64,000 nt of DNA from Planktothrix sp. FACHB-1365 (GTDB lineage Bacteria; Cyanobacteriota; Cyanobacteriia; Cyanobacteriales; Microcoleaceae). The DNA is taken from contig NZ_JACJSC010000009.1 of the NCBI RefSeq assembly GCF_014697575.1, positions 62,001 through 126,000 of the forward strand, written 5' to 3'. The notes below the pieces were generated by a model. It worked only from the letters and a program-made list of their open reading frames with translations. It made no database searches and was not told the DNA's origin. The first letter of the stretch is position 1, and every line of letters begins with the position of its first letter. This document shows, piece after piece, positions 27,835 through 37,614 of this stretch. The translations under genes and the position numbers were made by a program.

Positions 27835-28089
27835 ATGTCAAATCAACTGCTGATGTCCAATCGTTCCTCGACCGCATCCCGTTCTCAAACCTTAGATGCC
27901 CCTTCAAGCCGGACTTCCGGTTCTGTTATGTCTAAGCCTCTAACGATTGATGCGATGAAAAATCTTTACAGCGCTGATCAGCAAGTGAAGTTTCTGCATT
28001 TGCACGCTGAAGTTGAAACCTTGCTCTTGGAATTACAAACCATCAAGCAACAGCGCCAAGAAACAATATCACCCCCACAGACTTGTTGA
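27835..28089 (+). CDS. Small conserved cyanobacterial protein
   Basis: The product has 84 residues. A Ser-rich N-terminus is followed by the part that looks conserved: LTIDAMKNLYSADQQVKFLH and LHAEVETLLLELQTIKQQR, an amphipathic helix pair. I recall similar small proteins with a V-K-F-L-H-L-x-A-E core across cyanobacteria, without a known role. Several ATGs are possible (27835, 27853, 27928); the third would give only the conserved core. It lies upstream of desA on the same strand, separated by 326 bp. Confidence 0.6.
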   Translation: MSNQLLMSNRSSTASRSQTLDAPSSRTSGSVMSKPLTIDAMKNLYSADQQVKFLHLHAEVETLLLELQTIKQQRQETISPPQTC

Positions 28090-28415
28090 GTAGCCGTCTA
28101 AGTTCAACTCCCTATCCTAATCATTCCCAACTGGGTTTGGCAAAGACTGCTAAATACCTCGGTTTTTGACGGACTCTGTTTATAGGAGGTTACTTTTGGA
28201 GTCGGGCTTAAATCGGTTGAATTCCCTTGAACATAATTTTTATCAGCAGTCTCTAATTGATCAAAAGTGCCTGCTTGTCTGATGCAGGTAAAGTTTTTCA
28301 TGGAAAATTGGGGGATTTCTGCGGCTATCCATCGGAAATTAGAGGCAAAAAATCACGCAATTTTAGTATTACCCTAACCCTTAATACTGAGGGATTTAAA
28401 AGTTTGCAAGATTCT
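28090..28415. other. 326-bp gap before desA, no gene seen
   Basis: This is the upstream region of desA. An AGGAGG-like site occurs near 28183 without a useful frame behind it. An open frame joins desA from a TTG at 28257, but the added residues do not look like a desaturase N-terminus. Promoter elements cannot be pinned down by eye. Desaturase genes are often cold-regulated at mRNA level in cyanobacteria, so the long leader could matter (inference). Confidence 0.4.
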
Positions 28416-29465
28416 ATGACATTATCATCTGTTCAACCTCAAACTTTAGCATCTTCTGCTAATTCCACATCAAACTTACGTTTAAAAGACATTATCAAAA
28501 GTCTACCGCGTGAAGTCTTTCTCAAAGATCAGAAAAAAGCTTGGCTGACTGTTTTTATTAATGTTGTTCTTGTTGTTGCTGGCTATTTTGCGATCGCTTA
28601 TTCTCCCTGGTTTTTACTCCCCTTTGCTTGGATTTTTACCGGGACAGCTTTAACGGGATTTTTCGTCATTGGTCATGACTGCGGACATCGTTCTTTTGCT
28701 GACCGTCGTTGGGTGAATAATTTAGTCGGTCATATCGCGTTTCTTCCCTTAATTTATCCCTTCCACAGTTGGCGCTTAGGACATGATCATCATCATAAAC
28801 ATACCAATAAACTAACGGAAGATAATGCTTGGGAACCCTGGACAATCGAAAACTATGAAGCCTCCCCTAAAATCGTACAAATTGCTTATAAATTAACACG
28901 AGGACGGCTTTGGTGGTTAGCCTCAATTTTACATTGGGCAATTGTTCACTTTGATTGGCGCAAATTTGATGGAAAAGGACGGGAACAGGTCAAATTTTCC
29001 TCTTTATTTGTAATCGGATGTGCTGCGATCGCATTCCCCACAATGATTTTTACCATCGGAATTTGGGGCTTTGTTAAATTCTGGTTAATGCCTTGGTTAG
29101 TTTACCATTTCTGGATGAGTACCTTCACCCTCGTTCATCATACAACCCCGGATATTCAATTTAAAGAGTCCCAAGATTGGGATGAAGCCTTAGCTCAATT
29201 ATCGGGAACTGTTCACTGCAATTATCCTGGTTGGGTTGAGTTTTTGTGTCACGATATTAATGTTCATGTTCCGCACCACATTTCCACCGCGATTCCCTTC
29301 TACAATTTACGGACAGCCTATCAAAGTCTACAAGATAATTGGGGTGAATATCTCTATCCTGAGTCTGATTTTTCCTGGTCTTTAATGATTCAGATTGTGG
29401 ATCAGTGCCATTTATATGACCCGGAAAATGCTTACCTTTCCTTTAAGGAATACAACAAGCATTAA
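28416..29465 (+). CDS. desA: Acyl-lipid delta-12 fatty acid desaturase DesA
   Basis: DesA is a membrane-bound, ferredoxin-dependent diiron desaturase that introduces a double bond at delta-12 of glycerolipid-bound C18 acyl chains. The 349-residue length matches the family. The three His boxes are [15 protein letters not shown] and NVHVPHH, and extended matches include [20 protein letters not shown] and [17 protein letters not shown]. There are about four to five membrane helices. The order and sequence agree with DesA rather than with omega-3 DesB or C9 DesC. The ATG at 28416 ([10 protein letters not shown]) is the start that fits the family length. Confidence 0.93.
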   Translation: MTLSSVQPQTLASSANSTSNLRLKDIIKSLPREVFLKDQKKAWLTVFINVVLVVAGYFAIAYSPWFLLPFAWIFTGTALTGFFVIGHDCGHRSFADRRWVNNLVGHIAFLPLIYPFHSWRLGHDHHHKHTNKLTEDNAWEPWTIENYEASPKIVQIAYKLTRGRLWWLASILHWAIVHFDWRKFDGKGREQVKFSSLFVIGCAAIAFPTMIFTIGIWGFVKFWLMPWLVYHFWMSTFTLVHHTTPDIQFKESQDWDEALAQLSGTVHCNYPGWVEFLCHDINVHVPHHISTAIPFYNLRTAYQSLQDNWGEYLYPESDFSWSLMIQIVDQCHLYDPENAYLSFKEYNKH

Positions 29466-29492
29466 TTAAATCCCACTTGAATTTATTCCTCA

Positions 29493-29522
29493 AACCCTCT
29501 CTAAATTTCAGAGGGTTTTTTA
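29493..29522 (+). terminator. Intrinsic terminator of desA
   Basis: AACCCTCT (29493-29500) pairs with AGAGGGTT (29510-29517), followed by TTTTT. It lies 28 bp after the desA stop. Confidence 0.85.
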
Positions 29523-29576
29523 GTAGAGAGTCCTTCAGGACTCTCTATTAAGATTGAGTCCTGAAGGACTCTCTAC
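29523..29576. repeat. Long inverted repeat made of two palindromic arms
   Basis: Two perfect 21-bp arms (29523-29543 and 29556-29576) flank a 12-bp centre. Each arm is itself nearly palindromic (GAGTCCTTCAGGACTC and GAGTCCTGAAGGACTC). It has the GTAG/CTAC edges seen in other repeats of the window. It fits a dispersed REP/BIME-like element between desA and the convergent META-domain gene. Confidence 0.75.
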
Positions 29577-29579
29577 GGG

Positions 29580-30014
29580 TTATTCGGGTAGATTGGGCGT
29601 AAATATCATTACCCCAGATTCTTGATCGGTTTTATAGGTAATTTGCAGTTGACCTTCAGAATTAAGGGTAAATGTTTTTGAGGATTGTAAAGCTGAGAGA
29701 AATTGATCTTCTTGCTTCATAATTTCTTCGGGACAAGCCATTTGAGTTCTCCCAGCTACACCAAATTTTAATTGATCATCCTTGAGGGTGTAGGATGCGA
29801 AATAACGGTTACAACCGGATGAACCACTAATTTGATCCTTTTGGAATTGTAAGCTGATTTCCGTTTCTTTTAAGGGGGTTTGGGGGGATTTTTCATTACC
29901 CCAGGAGACTAATTTCCAATTAGTTCCTACTAAGGAGTCAGAAGCCATAGCTAGATTAATAATTGATAAAAGGGATAGACTGGCAATGGATAGGGATAGA
30001 AGTCGTTTTTTCAT
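29580..30014 (-). CDS. Secreted META-domain protein (HslJ-like)
   Basis: The product has 144 residues. It has a signal peptide (about 1-24: LLSLSIASLSLLSIINLAMA) and then a META domain: VGTNWKLVSW, LQFQKDQISGSSGCNRYFAS, MACPEEIMKQEDQFLSAL and a C-terminal strand. META proteins are periplasmic or outer-membrane-associated; HslJ is tied to heat shock and novobiocin resistance in E. coli. The gene begins 3 bp after the end of the binding-protein gene on the same strand, so they are almost certainly one unit. Confidence 0.85.
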   Translation of the reverse strand: MKKRLLSLSIASLSLLSIINLAMASDSLVGTNWKLVSWGNEKSPQTPLKETEISLQFQKDQISGSSGCNRYFASYTLKDDQLKFGVAGRTQMACPEEIMKQEDQFLSALQSSKTFTLNSEGQLQITYKTDQESGVMIFTPNLPE

Positions 30015-30016
30015 TG

Positions 30017-31693
30017 TTAGGAATTTGAGTTTTTAATTGTCCAGAAGGGGACTTGTTGAGTGAGTTGTAAACTGATGTTTTCAAGGCCGTTTTTAGCAAA
30101 AATAAAGGTTTTATCTTGCCAAAGGGGCACATAGGGAACATCTTCGGCGAGGAGTTTTTGAATTTCATCAAAAATCGCTTTGCGAGTTTGGGGATTTTGT
30201 TCTTGACGTTCTTGAGCGATCAATTGATTCATGCGATCGCTATAATAAAAAGAACCCTGATATTGACTCGCTCCTTTTTCACATCCGGTTTCTGCCGAAC
30301 CTTTACTACAGTCTAAAAAGGGTTGAATATAGTTATCAGCATCAAGGAAATCGGCGTACCAATCTAAAACAAAAGTCGGATAAATTCCCTCCTCTAAATA
30401 TTTAAAGGCTGTGGTTGATTCTACACTATTGAGTTGCAAGTTGAGTAACCCACCTAAATCTCGGTCTGCTAAGGCTTTTAACGTTAATCCTAAAAATCCT
30501 TTATTAGAGGAATTCGACGCATACCACAGTTCAACAATTGCTGGATTTTCTGGGGTATATCCGGCTTCAGTTAAGAGTTGTTTTGCTTTTTCAATATTGC
30601 CATCACCGTATTGTAAATTAAAGCTGGGTTGATAATCGGTAAAGGTGGTGGGAATTAAACTATATAGTAGTTCTCCTTGATTTTGTAATACCCGTTCATT
30701 CAGCACGGAACGATTAATTAAAGCAGCGATGGCTTGTCTCACTTCTTTACGATTTAAGGGTTCCGATTTAACATTCATCATCAGATAACTAATGTTATTA
30801 CCATTGGCTGCTATCATTTGCCAATTGCCTTTTTCTGCTCCTTGTTTTAAGCTGGAAATTTGGTCAGCATTTAAGGATAAATAGGCAATATCAACAGCAC
30901 CACTGCGAAAGGCATTAAATAAATTAGAGGCGCTAGAAAATCGTTGAATATCAATTCCGGTATTGGCAGGTTTTTCTCCCCAATAGTTTTCAAAGGCATC
31001 TAAGCGAATGACATCAATTTCTGAAGATTTTAATTTATAGGGCCCCGTTCCGACAAATTCATTGGGCTTAAATTTACCTTCTCCAATTTCATAAAATTGA
31101 GGAGAAACCGCCGTAATTCCTGAAAAGGCTAAAAGGGAAGGAAAGGCAGAAAAAGGTTGTTTGAGTTTAATGGTTAATTCATAGTCTCCCGTTGCTTGAA
31201 CGGTATTAACGGCATCGGATAATAAGGAAGAGGGAGAACCTGCATTTTGAATAAATCGTTTGATGGAAAATTCCATGGCTGCGGCATTAAAGGCAGTGCC
31301 ATCATGAAAGGTAACGCCTTCTCGCAGGGGAATAGTATAGGTTAATCCATCGGAACTCACGGTGGGTAAAGCGGTAGCTAATTTAGGAACAAGTTGATTG
31401 GTTCCTAGTTCATAATCATAAAGGCGATCGCCTAAATTATACAAGATATTTCCTGACATTAGTTCATAGGCATCTGCGGGATCTAAAGTTCGAGCTTTTA
31501 AGGTGGTTCCCATTGTAATTCGTCCGTTATTGGCAGACGTAGAAGCAGATTGATGACTCGTTTGATGGGGAGTACAACTAATAATAATTAGACAACAGAA
31601 GCAAAATAAACTGACCCATTGCAGTAAAAATTTTCGGGAAGACGGATGTAGATTTTGCAATCGATTCCACTGGGGTATTTTAGATTTCACCAT
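30017..31693 (-). CDS. ABC-transporter substrate-binding lipoprotein, family 5
   Basis: The 558-residue product is a periplasmic binding protein of the oligopeptide/nickel class (SBP_bac_5). The N-terminus has a positively charged stretch, a hydrophobic core and a lipobox ending in IIISC, giving a lipid-anchored protein. Family motifs include MGTTLKARTLDPADAYE, YTIPLREGVTFHDGTAFNAA, LGLTLKALADRDLGGLLNLQ and a C-terminal LAEDVPYVPLWQD. No permease or ATPase genes are adjacent, so the transport partners are encoded elsewhere. The ligand is unknown. Confidence 0.88.
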   Translation of the reverse strand: MVKSKIPQWNRLQNLHPSSRKFLLQWVSLFCFCCLIIISCTPHQTSHQSASTSANNGRITMGTTLKARTLDPADAYELMSGNILYNLGDRLYDYELGTNQLVPKLATALPTVSSDGLTYTIPLREGVTFHDGTAFNAAAMEFSIKRFIQNAGSPSSLLSDAVNTVQATGDYELTIKLKQPFSAFPSLLAFSGITAVSPQFYEIGEGKFKPNEFVGTGPYKLKSSEIDVIRLDAFENYWGEKPANTGIDIQRFSSASNLFNAFRSGAVDIAYLSLNADQISSLKQGAEKGNWQMIAANGNNISYLMMNVKSEPLNRKEVRQAIAALINRSVLNERVLQNQGELLYSLIPTTFTDYQPSFNLQYGDGNIEKAKQLLTEAGYTPENPAIVELWYASNSSNKGFLGLTLKALADRDLGGLLNLQLNSVESTTAFKYLEEGIYPTFVLDWYADFLDADNYIQPFLDCSKGSAETGCEKGASQYQGSFYYSDRMNQLIAQERQEQNPQTRKAIFDEIQKLLAEDVPYVPLWQDKTFIFAKNGLENISLQLTQQVPFWTIKNSNS

Positions 31694-32241
31694 AAACTGA
31701 AAATATTAAAAATAAATTTTAATTACCGATTATAGCATTTGATAGCCATTTAATCAACTTGGAGAAAAGAATTAATCTTCTTTTTTTTAGGATAAATACT
31801 GATCTTATCCTGGTTTTTTGTAAATGTAAAATAATATTGCAACTCCCATGATACAGTCATAAAAAATAGCAGGTATCCATTATGGAGTTATAATATTAGG
31901 GAATAGGTGTTGGAGAGGATAGAATATTTTATACCCCAGATCAACGGTTGTGACTGTTTAGGCAACGAAACCGACGGGAAAATAGGGGTAAATGGCTGGG
32001 GTTCAATATTTTATTAAAGTTACCCTAGAGAAGGTTGAAAAACTTTTAATTTCTTTAAGCTTGTTTAGGAAATGGTTAAATTTTGGCAAACTTAACCCTG
32101 ATCTATCACAATAGAAATATCAAAGACACGATTAACAGACTGTTTAGGAATTTATTCTATTCCTATAGGGAGTTGACACGGACACTCTACCACTTGTCTG
32201 CTTTAAGTAGATGATTATCTCATCTGGAGGATTTACATTTT
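31694..32241. other. 548-bp region without a gene between divergent genes
   Basis: I find no reading frame, RNA gene or clear repeat here. It must hold the promoters of the binding-protein gene (leftward) and of the hybrid kinase (rightward). GGAGGATTTACATTTT before the ATG at 32242 gives a usable ribosome site. Its size leaves room for a leader or small RNA, but nothing specific is recognised. Confidence 0.5.
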
Positions 32242-35200
32242 ATGTCTCCCCAAGCTGACCTCCAAACCTTTATGCAGGTGGTTCCTGTTTGTCGCCATGA
32301 TTCGCCCTTAGAAGCATTGCGGTTTATTTTTTCTCAGGGAAACTCCGAACAAGTTGTGATTGTCAATTCTAAACATTATCCTTTAGGTTTAATTTCCCTG
32401 CATCGCTTTCTTCCCTATCTCCTCAATACCACCTTCCCGACTTCCCCCGACCCTCAACAACCCTTTCTTGATGAGGTTTTGTCTGCTATTATCGAACCCA
32501 TTATTGATGTTCCCTCCCATTTAAGTTTAGAAGACTTTTGGGTGTATTTACAATATCAAAGTTCCCATCCGGTACTAGAAAATAGCCTCCCTCAAACGGT
32601 ATCCCTGGCTTTAATTAATCAGAAAGGAGAGTTTATTGGATTAATTAATAGTTTGCAAGTATTACGATATTTAGCCCAATATTCTCAACGCTTTACTCAG
32701 ATTCAACAACCTCGACCTTCCCCTACTTTAGACTACAATTCAGAACCTCATCAACAGTTAGATGTGTTAGCGGCGGGAAATTTTAGCGTATCTCAACATT
32801 TAATTCAGTTTTTAGATGAACTGCCCATTCCCTTAATGATTCAAAGTGATGATGGCATCATTGTTAATCAAAATTTAGCATGGAGATCCCTGATTGGTCG
32901 AGGTTCAGAGGTTTTGCAAGAAGTCGCTGAATCGGTAACCCGTTGGTCAGAAGCCAGTGAAACATTTTCCTCGACCGAAAAATACCCAACTTCCTCCTTA
33001 GAATCCTCAATCGATTCTGGATTTCCAAGCCGTCATTTAACGAATATTTCTCAACCTTTAACCTCGAATTCACCCACCTTACAAATGCCGAGTTGGTGTC
33101 AATTGGGTAGCCAACCGGATACTTATATTTGTATTTGTCCCATCGCCCACAATCAAGAACGAGTTTGGCAATTTACTCGCCAACATTTAAACCCGGAATG
33201 GGAGATAGCGTTATGTTTAGGAAATAAAACCAATGACCTCTGGTTAGTCTTAGCTCAAGATATTACAGAACAGCATCGAGTCGCCCAAGAACTAACGGCA
33301 AAAAATACTGATTTAATTCAACTTAATCGCCTCAAAGATGAGTTTATGGCTTGTATTAGTCATGAACTTAAAACGCCCCTGACTGCGGTTTTAGGTCTAT
33401 CGAGTTTATTAAAAGATCAAGCTTTAGGAGAACTCAACGAAAAACAAGCGCGTTATGCTCAACTGATTCATAAAAGCGGTCGTCATTTGATGTTAGTCGT
33501 GAACGATATTTTGGATTTAACGCGGATAGAAACGGGACAACTCGAATTAGTCCCAGAACCTTTACAAATTCAGGCAGTTTGTGAACGCGCTTTTGAAATG
33601 ACTTTGCAACAATACCAAAGTCAAGATAAATCCGATATTAAACTACAAGCGGAAATTTTAGAACAACTTAAAAGTCGATTTACCTTAGACATAAAACCCG
33701 GTTTAGAAACCTTAGTTGCCGATGAATTACGCTTGCGGCAAATGTTAGTCAATTTATTATGTAATGCCCTCAAATTTACTCCCGATGGTAGCGAATTTGG
33801 TCTACAAGTTAGCCGTTGGGAAAATTGGATTGCTTTTACCGTTTGGGATAAAGGAATTGGCATTCCTGAAGATAAACAACATCTGATTTTTCAGAAATTT
33901 CAACAACTTGAAAGTCCCTTAACCCGGAAATTTGAAGGAACAGGATTAGGGTTGGTTTTAACCCAACGGTTAGCACGATTACATGGGGGAGATGTCAGCT
34001 TTATTTCTAAACCTAATAAAGGCAGTCAATTTACCTTATTATTACCGCCAAGTCCCCCTCGATGTAATTGGGAATTAGGGAATCATAGTTCCTCAGAAGA
34101 ACCCGAATTTTTACCGTCTTCTCGTTCTTCTTCTCCTCAACAATCTCGTTTAGTTTTAGTGGTTGAAACGGTTCCTCACTTTATTCAAACCTTGAATGAA
34201 CAACTCACCCATTTAGGATATCGGGTCGTAATTGCTCGTTCAGGAACAGAAGCCGTTGAAAAAGCCCGTCGCCTCCAACCGAGGATTATTTTGCTTAATC
34301 CTTTAATTCCTTTATTGTCCGGTTGGGATGTTTTAACTTTATTAAAAACCGATGTACAAACCCATAAAATTCCCGTGATTGTCACAGCAACATTAGGGGA
34401 TAAACAACGAGCAGCCGCCAATCATTGTGATGGCTTTTTGAGTCTTCCTGTTCAAGGAGCAGAATTAGAAAAAATCTTAGGAGAATTGCTTCCAGAGGTT
34501 TCATCTTCCGAGCCTCAACAGTTAATGATTCTCTGGTTAAGTTTATCAGGAGATCAACATCACTTAAACTCAATCAATACCCTAGACCAGCCTAACTCAA
34601 TTTATCATTCTGCTTTATTTTTATCGCAGTTTTCTCAGTGTCGAATTTTAGAAGCAGATGATATTAATCAAGCCGCTCTCATTGCTCGAATTTGGCATCC
34701 CAATGTTATCGTTTTAGAACGATATACTTCTGTTAAAAATCCCTTATATTTATTAACAGAAATTAGTCAACACGAAAGTTTAGTCCATTTACCCATTGTG
34801 ACTTTAGACCCTGTAACAACTCAAGTTGCAAATCAAGTTAAAAACTTATCAATTTTTCCCTGTTTAGCGAGTCCCTCGGATGATGGGATGAGTCTTCAAT
34901 CTTTTTCTCTGGCTATGGGTTCTGCTTTATTAGAAGTGATCCAAATTGCGACCCGTTTAAGTTGGAAACCGAGTATTTTAGTGGTCGATTCTTCGGTTTT
35001 ACCGCAACAGCAATTAAGTCATCCTGTAGACACTAAAGATCATCCTTCAAAAGCAAGATTAAACCCTAAATCTTCTACCTCAGTTCAAAATTCAACGGTT
35101 AATTCTGATTGTTTAGATGCTCCCAATAATGCTAATATTAAAATTGAGCAAGCCTTAGTTCAATATATTGAAATTGCTGGATTTCGGAGCATTATGGGCA

Positions 35201-35565
35201 AAGGCTGGGAAGAAATTCTTCAGAAAATTCAATGTAAAAGTTTAGATTTAATGCTGATTTGTTTTCGACAACAATCTTTTTCTAATTTAGTTGAAGCTCT
35301 CTCGATTTTAGAAAAAATGGAAGCTAGAATTCCTATATTGATTTTAGCACAATCTGATGTTAAAGTCAAAGGTAAATCCCTCGACAAAAAACGTAAAACT
35401 AAATCGTCATCGTCTGTTGAAATCCCCAATTATTCCTGGGAAGAAATTATGGTTCATTTACAACGCTTTAGCTCTAGTTTTCCCCTCAAAGTCTTACCTT
35501 TTAATCTATCAGTTGAGTCTCTATTAGAAGAAATGAAAACCCTATTAACTCACTTACAACCGTGA
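32242..35565 (+). CDS. Hybrid histidine kinase with CBS-like input and degenerate receivers
   Basis: The 1107-residue protein has no transmembrane helix. Residues 1-155 look like a CBS pair (AQ-poor copies around SEQVVIVNSKHYPLGLISLH and VSLALINQKGEFIGLINSLQ). A short PAS-like part follows (MIQSDDGIIVNQNLAWRSL). The kinase core is complete: CISHELKTPLTAVLGLSSLL, NLLCNALKFT, DKGIGIPEDKQHLIF and GTGLGLVLTQRL. The next domain looks like a receiver, but the acidic pocket reads VVETV, the phospho-acceptor reads ILLNPLIP (Asn for Asp), and the conserved Lys is lost (FLSLPV). A second receiver-like part (RILEADD, IVLERYT) and a third C-terminal segment (ILVVDSS) are also decayed. They may be protein-binding pseudo-receivers, as in CikA. 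Confidence 0.85.
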   Translation: MSPQADLQTFMQVVPVCRHDSPLEALRFIFSQGNSEQVVIVNSKHYPLGLISLHRFLPYLLNTTFPTSPDPQQPFLDEVLSAIIEPIIDVPSHLSLEDFWVYLQYQSSHPVLENSLPQTVSLALINQKGEFIGLINSLQVLRYLAQYSQRFTQIQQPRPSPTLDYNSEPHQQLDVLAAGNFSVSQHLIQFLDELPIPLMIQSDDGIIVNQNLAWRSLIGRGSEVLQEVAESVTRWSEASETFSSTEKYPTSSLESSIDSGFPSRHLTNISQPLTSNSPTLQMPSWCQLGSQPDTYICICPIAHNQERVWQFTRQHLNPEWEIALCLGNKTNDLWLVLAQDITEQHRVAQELTAKNTDLIQLNRLKDEFMACISHELKTPLTAVLGLSSLLKDQALGELNEKQARYAQLIHKSGRHLMLVVNDILDLTRIETGQLELVPEPLQIQAVCERAFEMTLQQYQSQDKSDIKLQAEILEQLKSRFTLDIKPGLETLVADELRLRQMLVNLLCNALKFTPDGSEFGLQVSRWENWIAFTVWDKGIGIPEDKQHLIFQKFQQLESPLTRKFEGTGLGLVLTQRLARLHGGDVSFISKPNKGSQFTLLLPPSPPRCNWELGNHSSSEEPEFLPSSRSSSPQQSRLVLVVETVPHFIQTLNEQLTHLGYRVVIARSGTEAVEKARRLQPRIILLNPLIPLLSGWDVLTLLKTDVQTHKIPVIVTATLGDKQRAAANHCDGFLSLPVQGAELEKILGELLPEVSSSEPQQLMILWLSLSGDQHHLNSINTLDQPNSIYHSALFLSQFSQCRILEADDINQAALIARIWHPNVIVLERYTSVKNPLYLLTEISQHESLVHLPIVTLDPVTTQVANQVKNLSIFPCLASPSDDGMSLQSFSLAMGSALLEVIQIATRLSWKPSILVVDSSVLPQQQLSHPVDTKDHPSKARLNPKSSTSVQNSTVNSDCLDAPNNANIKIEQALVQYIEIAGFRSIMGKGWEEILQKIQCKSLDLMLICFRQQSFSNLVEALSILEKMEARIPILILAQSDVKVKGKSLDKKRKTKSSSSVEIPNYSWEEIMVHLQRFSSSFPLKVLPFNLSVESLLEEMKTLLTHLQP

Positions 35566-35832
35566 AAATCCATCAGGAAAATAAAGCTTAAAACACAGCA
35601 GTAAGGAGTGAGAATCAGGGCAAACTTTAAGGGGATTGGGTTTCTGACCGGAGTTAGGAACCAAAAGGGAAAAATTGAATCAGATCCCAGGAGTAGGCTA
35701 TGATGTGACCTTTTAACAAAGCTCTGATCAATGACTTCCTTATCTGCTAAGATGGTTATCAAATGATTGGGGTGCATTTGACATAATTTTTGAGAAGGTT
35801 TTAACTGATATTTAGAGACAATTAACCCAATT

Positions 35833-37578
35833 ATGAATCAACATACTCTGGCGATTAAAGTCCCATCTAGCTTAACATTAAATTTCTCGTTAAATCGGCC
35901 GAGAATTGTATCTCTACTGGGTGGACTTTTCGCCCTAGCTTTTTCTGCTGTTCCTGTACAAGCATCCGAGAATGTATCTTTGGCTCTAGGACAAGCTAAA
36001 ATTTCCGTATCCGTACAAGCCTTAGAAAGCTATGCTGAATCAGGAACAATTGCTCCAGAATTGAAAAGCTTTTTATTATTATTAGATCAAGAAGATCAAA
36101 ATCAGTTTAAAACAGTCTTATTGGATCAACATCAATTAGATCCGATAATGGTTTCTCAATTTTTAAATTCTCCCACAGGAGCATTATTTCTGAATAAACT
36201 GGGAGATATTATTCAATCCGAAACTGATTCGCAAAATTTATCAACGCTTAAAAATGGGTCGGAAGCGATTAAAATAGCATTAATGAGAGCCAATCAAGAT
36301 CCTGAAGGCATCACCTTACTCAATATTTTACGTCAATTTCCAGGGGCAGAAATTCAATTAAATATCCACAAGATTTTTAAACTCCGAGAACAAGTGAATC
36401 TTCTGGTACAAGAAACTAATTCTATTATTACAGAAATCGTTAAATTATCCTTGCAAGAATCAGCCTTATCCCCAACTTCAGATTTTAGTAAAAAACCTAA
36501 TTTAAAGCAAACTGGAGACTTTGATGTTACCCCTAAAACCCTAACGTTAACAGACTCCAAACGCCATCGAGAATTGATTGTCGATCTTTATATTCCCACA
36601 CCCTTAAATACTGTAAAACGGGGAAAACCTAACGCAATTCCTGTGATTATCATCTCCCATGGATTAGCTGCCAATCGCAAAAATTATGCCTATTTAGGTC
36701 AACATTTAGCGTCTTATGGGTTTGTGGTTGCTCTCCCTCAACATCCGGGGAGTGATACCAATCAACTTCAAGCTTGGTTATCGGGTCAGGCATCCGATGG
36801 GTTTAAAGTGACTGAATTTATTGACCGACCCCTAGATATTCAGTTTTTAATAGATGAATTAGAACGCTTGAATACAACGGAATTTAAAGGTCAACTTAAC
36901 CTAAAACAAGTTGGCGTTGCAGGGCATTCTTTTGGCGCTTATACAGCCTTAGCTTTAGGGGGAGCAGAAATTGATTTTAATCACTTAAAACAAGACTGTA
37001 ACTCGGCATTTAATTCTGTTAATCTCGCCCAAATTTTTCAATGTCGAGCCTTAGAAATTCCTCAAAAAGACTATGATTTGAGAGATGAACGGGTTCAAGC
37101 AATTTTTTTGATGAATCCGATTAATAGTAGCATTTTTGGACAACAAAGTTTAAGCAAAATTCAGATTCCGGTATTCTGGAAAACCAGTGGTAAAGATAAC
37201 ATTGCTCCTGTTGCTTGGGAACAAGTTCGCTCCTATACTTGGTTAACAACACCCGATAAATATTTACTCTTAGCAGAAGGCGATCGCCATATTAATCTAA
37301 ATTTAACCGCTATGAATCAAAGTATGAGTGCCTCTTTAAAAGAAATTGTGGCTCCAGTTCCTGAACCTGTCAATGATTATATTCGGGCTTTTAGTCTGGC
37401 TTTCTTTGAAGTGTATATCAATCAAGATTCAACCTATCGTCCCTATTTAAAAGCCACCTATGCTAAAACAATTAGTGAAGCTGCTTATCCTCTGAGTTTA
37501 GTTCATTCTCTCTCCCTAGACCAATTTTTTCAAGCGGTAAAACACGTTAAAAATCCATCTAATTCTCACAATAATTAA
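35833..37578 (+). CDS. Secreted DUF1400 alpha/beta hydrolase, copy 1
   Basis: The 581-residue product has a signal peptide (about 1-44, ending SAVPVQASE), an N-terminal DUF1400 domain (about 45-190; SVQALESYAESGTIAPELKS), and an alpha/beta hydrolase domain. The nucleophile elbow is GVAGHSFGAYTAL (Ser about 366). The oxyanion part is IIISHGLAANRKNYAYL, and a late His lies in EGDRHINLN. DUF1400 occurs in cyanobacteria on predicted lipase/PAF-acetylhydrolase-like enzymes. The substrate is unknown. It is the first of three tandem paralogues on the same strand, 36 bp before the next. Confidence 0.85.
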   Translation: MNQHTLAIKVPSSLTLNFSLNRPRIVSLLGGLFALAFSAVPVQASENVSLALGQAKISVSVQALESYAESGTIAPELKSFLLLLDQEDQNQFKTVLLDQHQLDPIMVSQFLNSPTGALFLNKLGDIIQSETDSQNLSTLKNGSEAIKIALMRANQDPEGITLLNILRQFPGAEIQLNIHKIFKLREQVNLLVQETNSIITEIVKLSLQESALSPTSDFSKKPNLKQTGDFDVTPKTLTLTDSKRHRELIVDLYIPTPLNTVKRGKPNAIPVIIISHGLAANRKNYAYLGQHLASYGFVVALPQHPGSDTNQLQAWLSGQASDGFKVTEFIDRPLDIQFLIDELERLNTTEFKGQLNLKQVGVAGHSFGAYTALALGGAEIDFNHLKQDCNSAFNSVNLAQIFQCRALEIPQKDYDLRDERVQAIFLMNPINSSIFGQQSLSKIQIPVFWKTSGKDNIAPVAWEQVRSYTWLTTPDKYLLLAEGDRHINLNLTAMNQSMSASLKEIVAPVPEPVNDYIRAFSLAFFEVYINQDSTYRPYLKATYAKTISEAAYPLSLVHSLSLDQFFQAVKHVKNPSNSHNN

Positions 37579-37614
37579 AGGTCAAACTCTCAATCCCATA
37601 TAAACATTGTATCA

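Noticed and set aside
28257-28415. N-terminal extension of desA from a TTG
   Set aside because: The added 53 residues do not look like a desaturase N-terminus, and the ATG at 28416 gives the family length.
30116-30632. Plus-strand frames of 66 and 73 codons inside the binding-protein gene
   Set aside because: Both are shadows of the opposite strand of a clear SBP gene with well-matched motifs.
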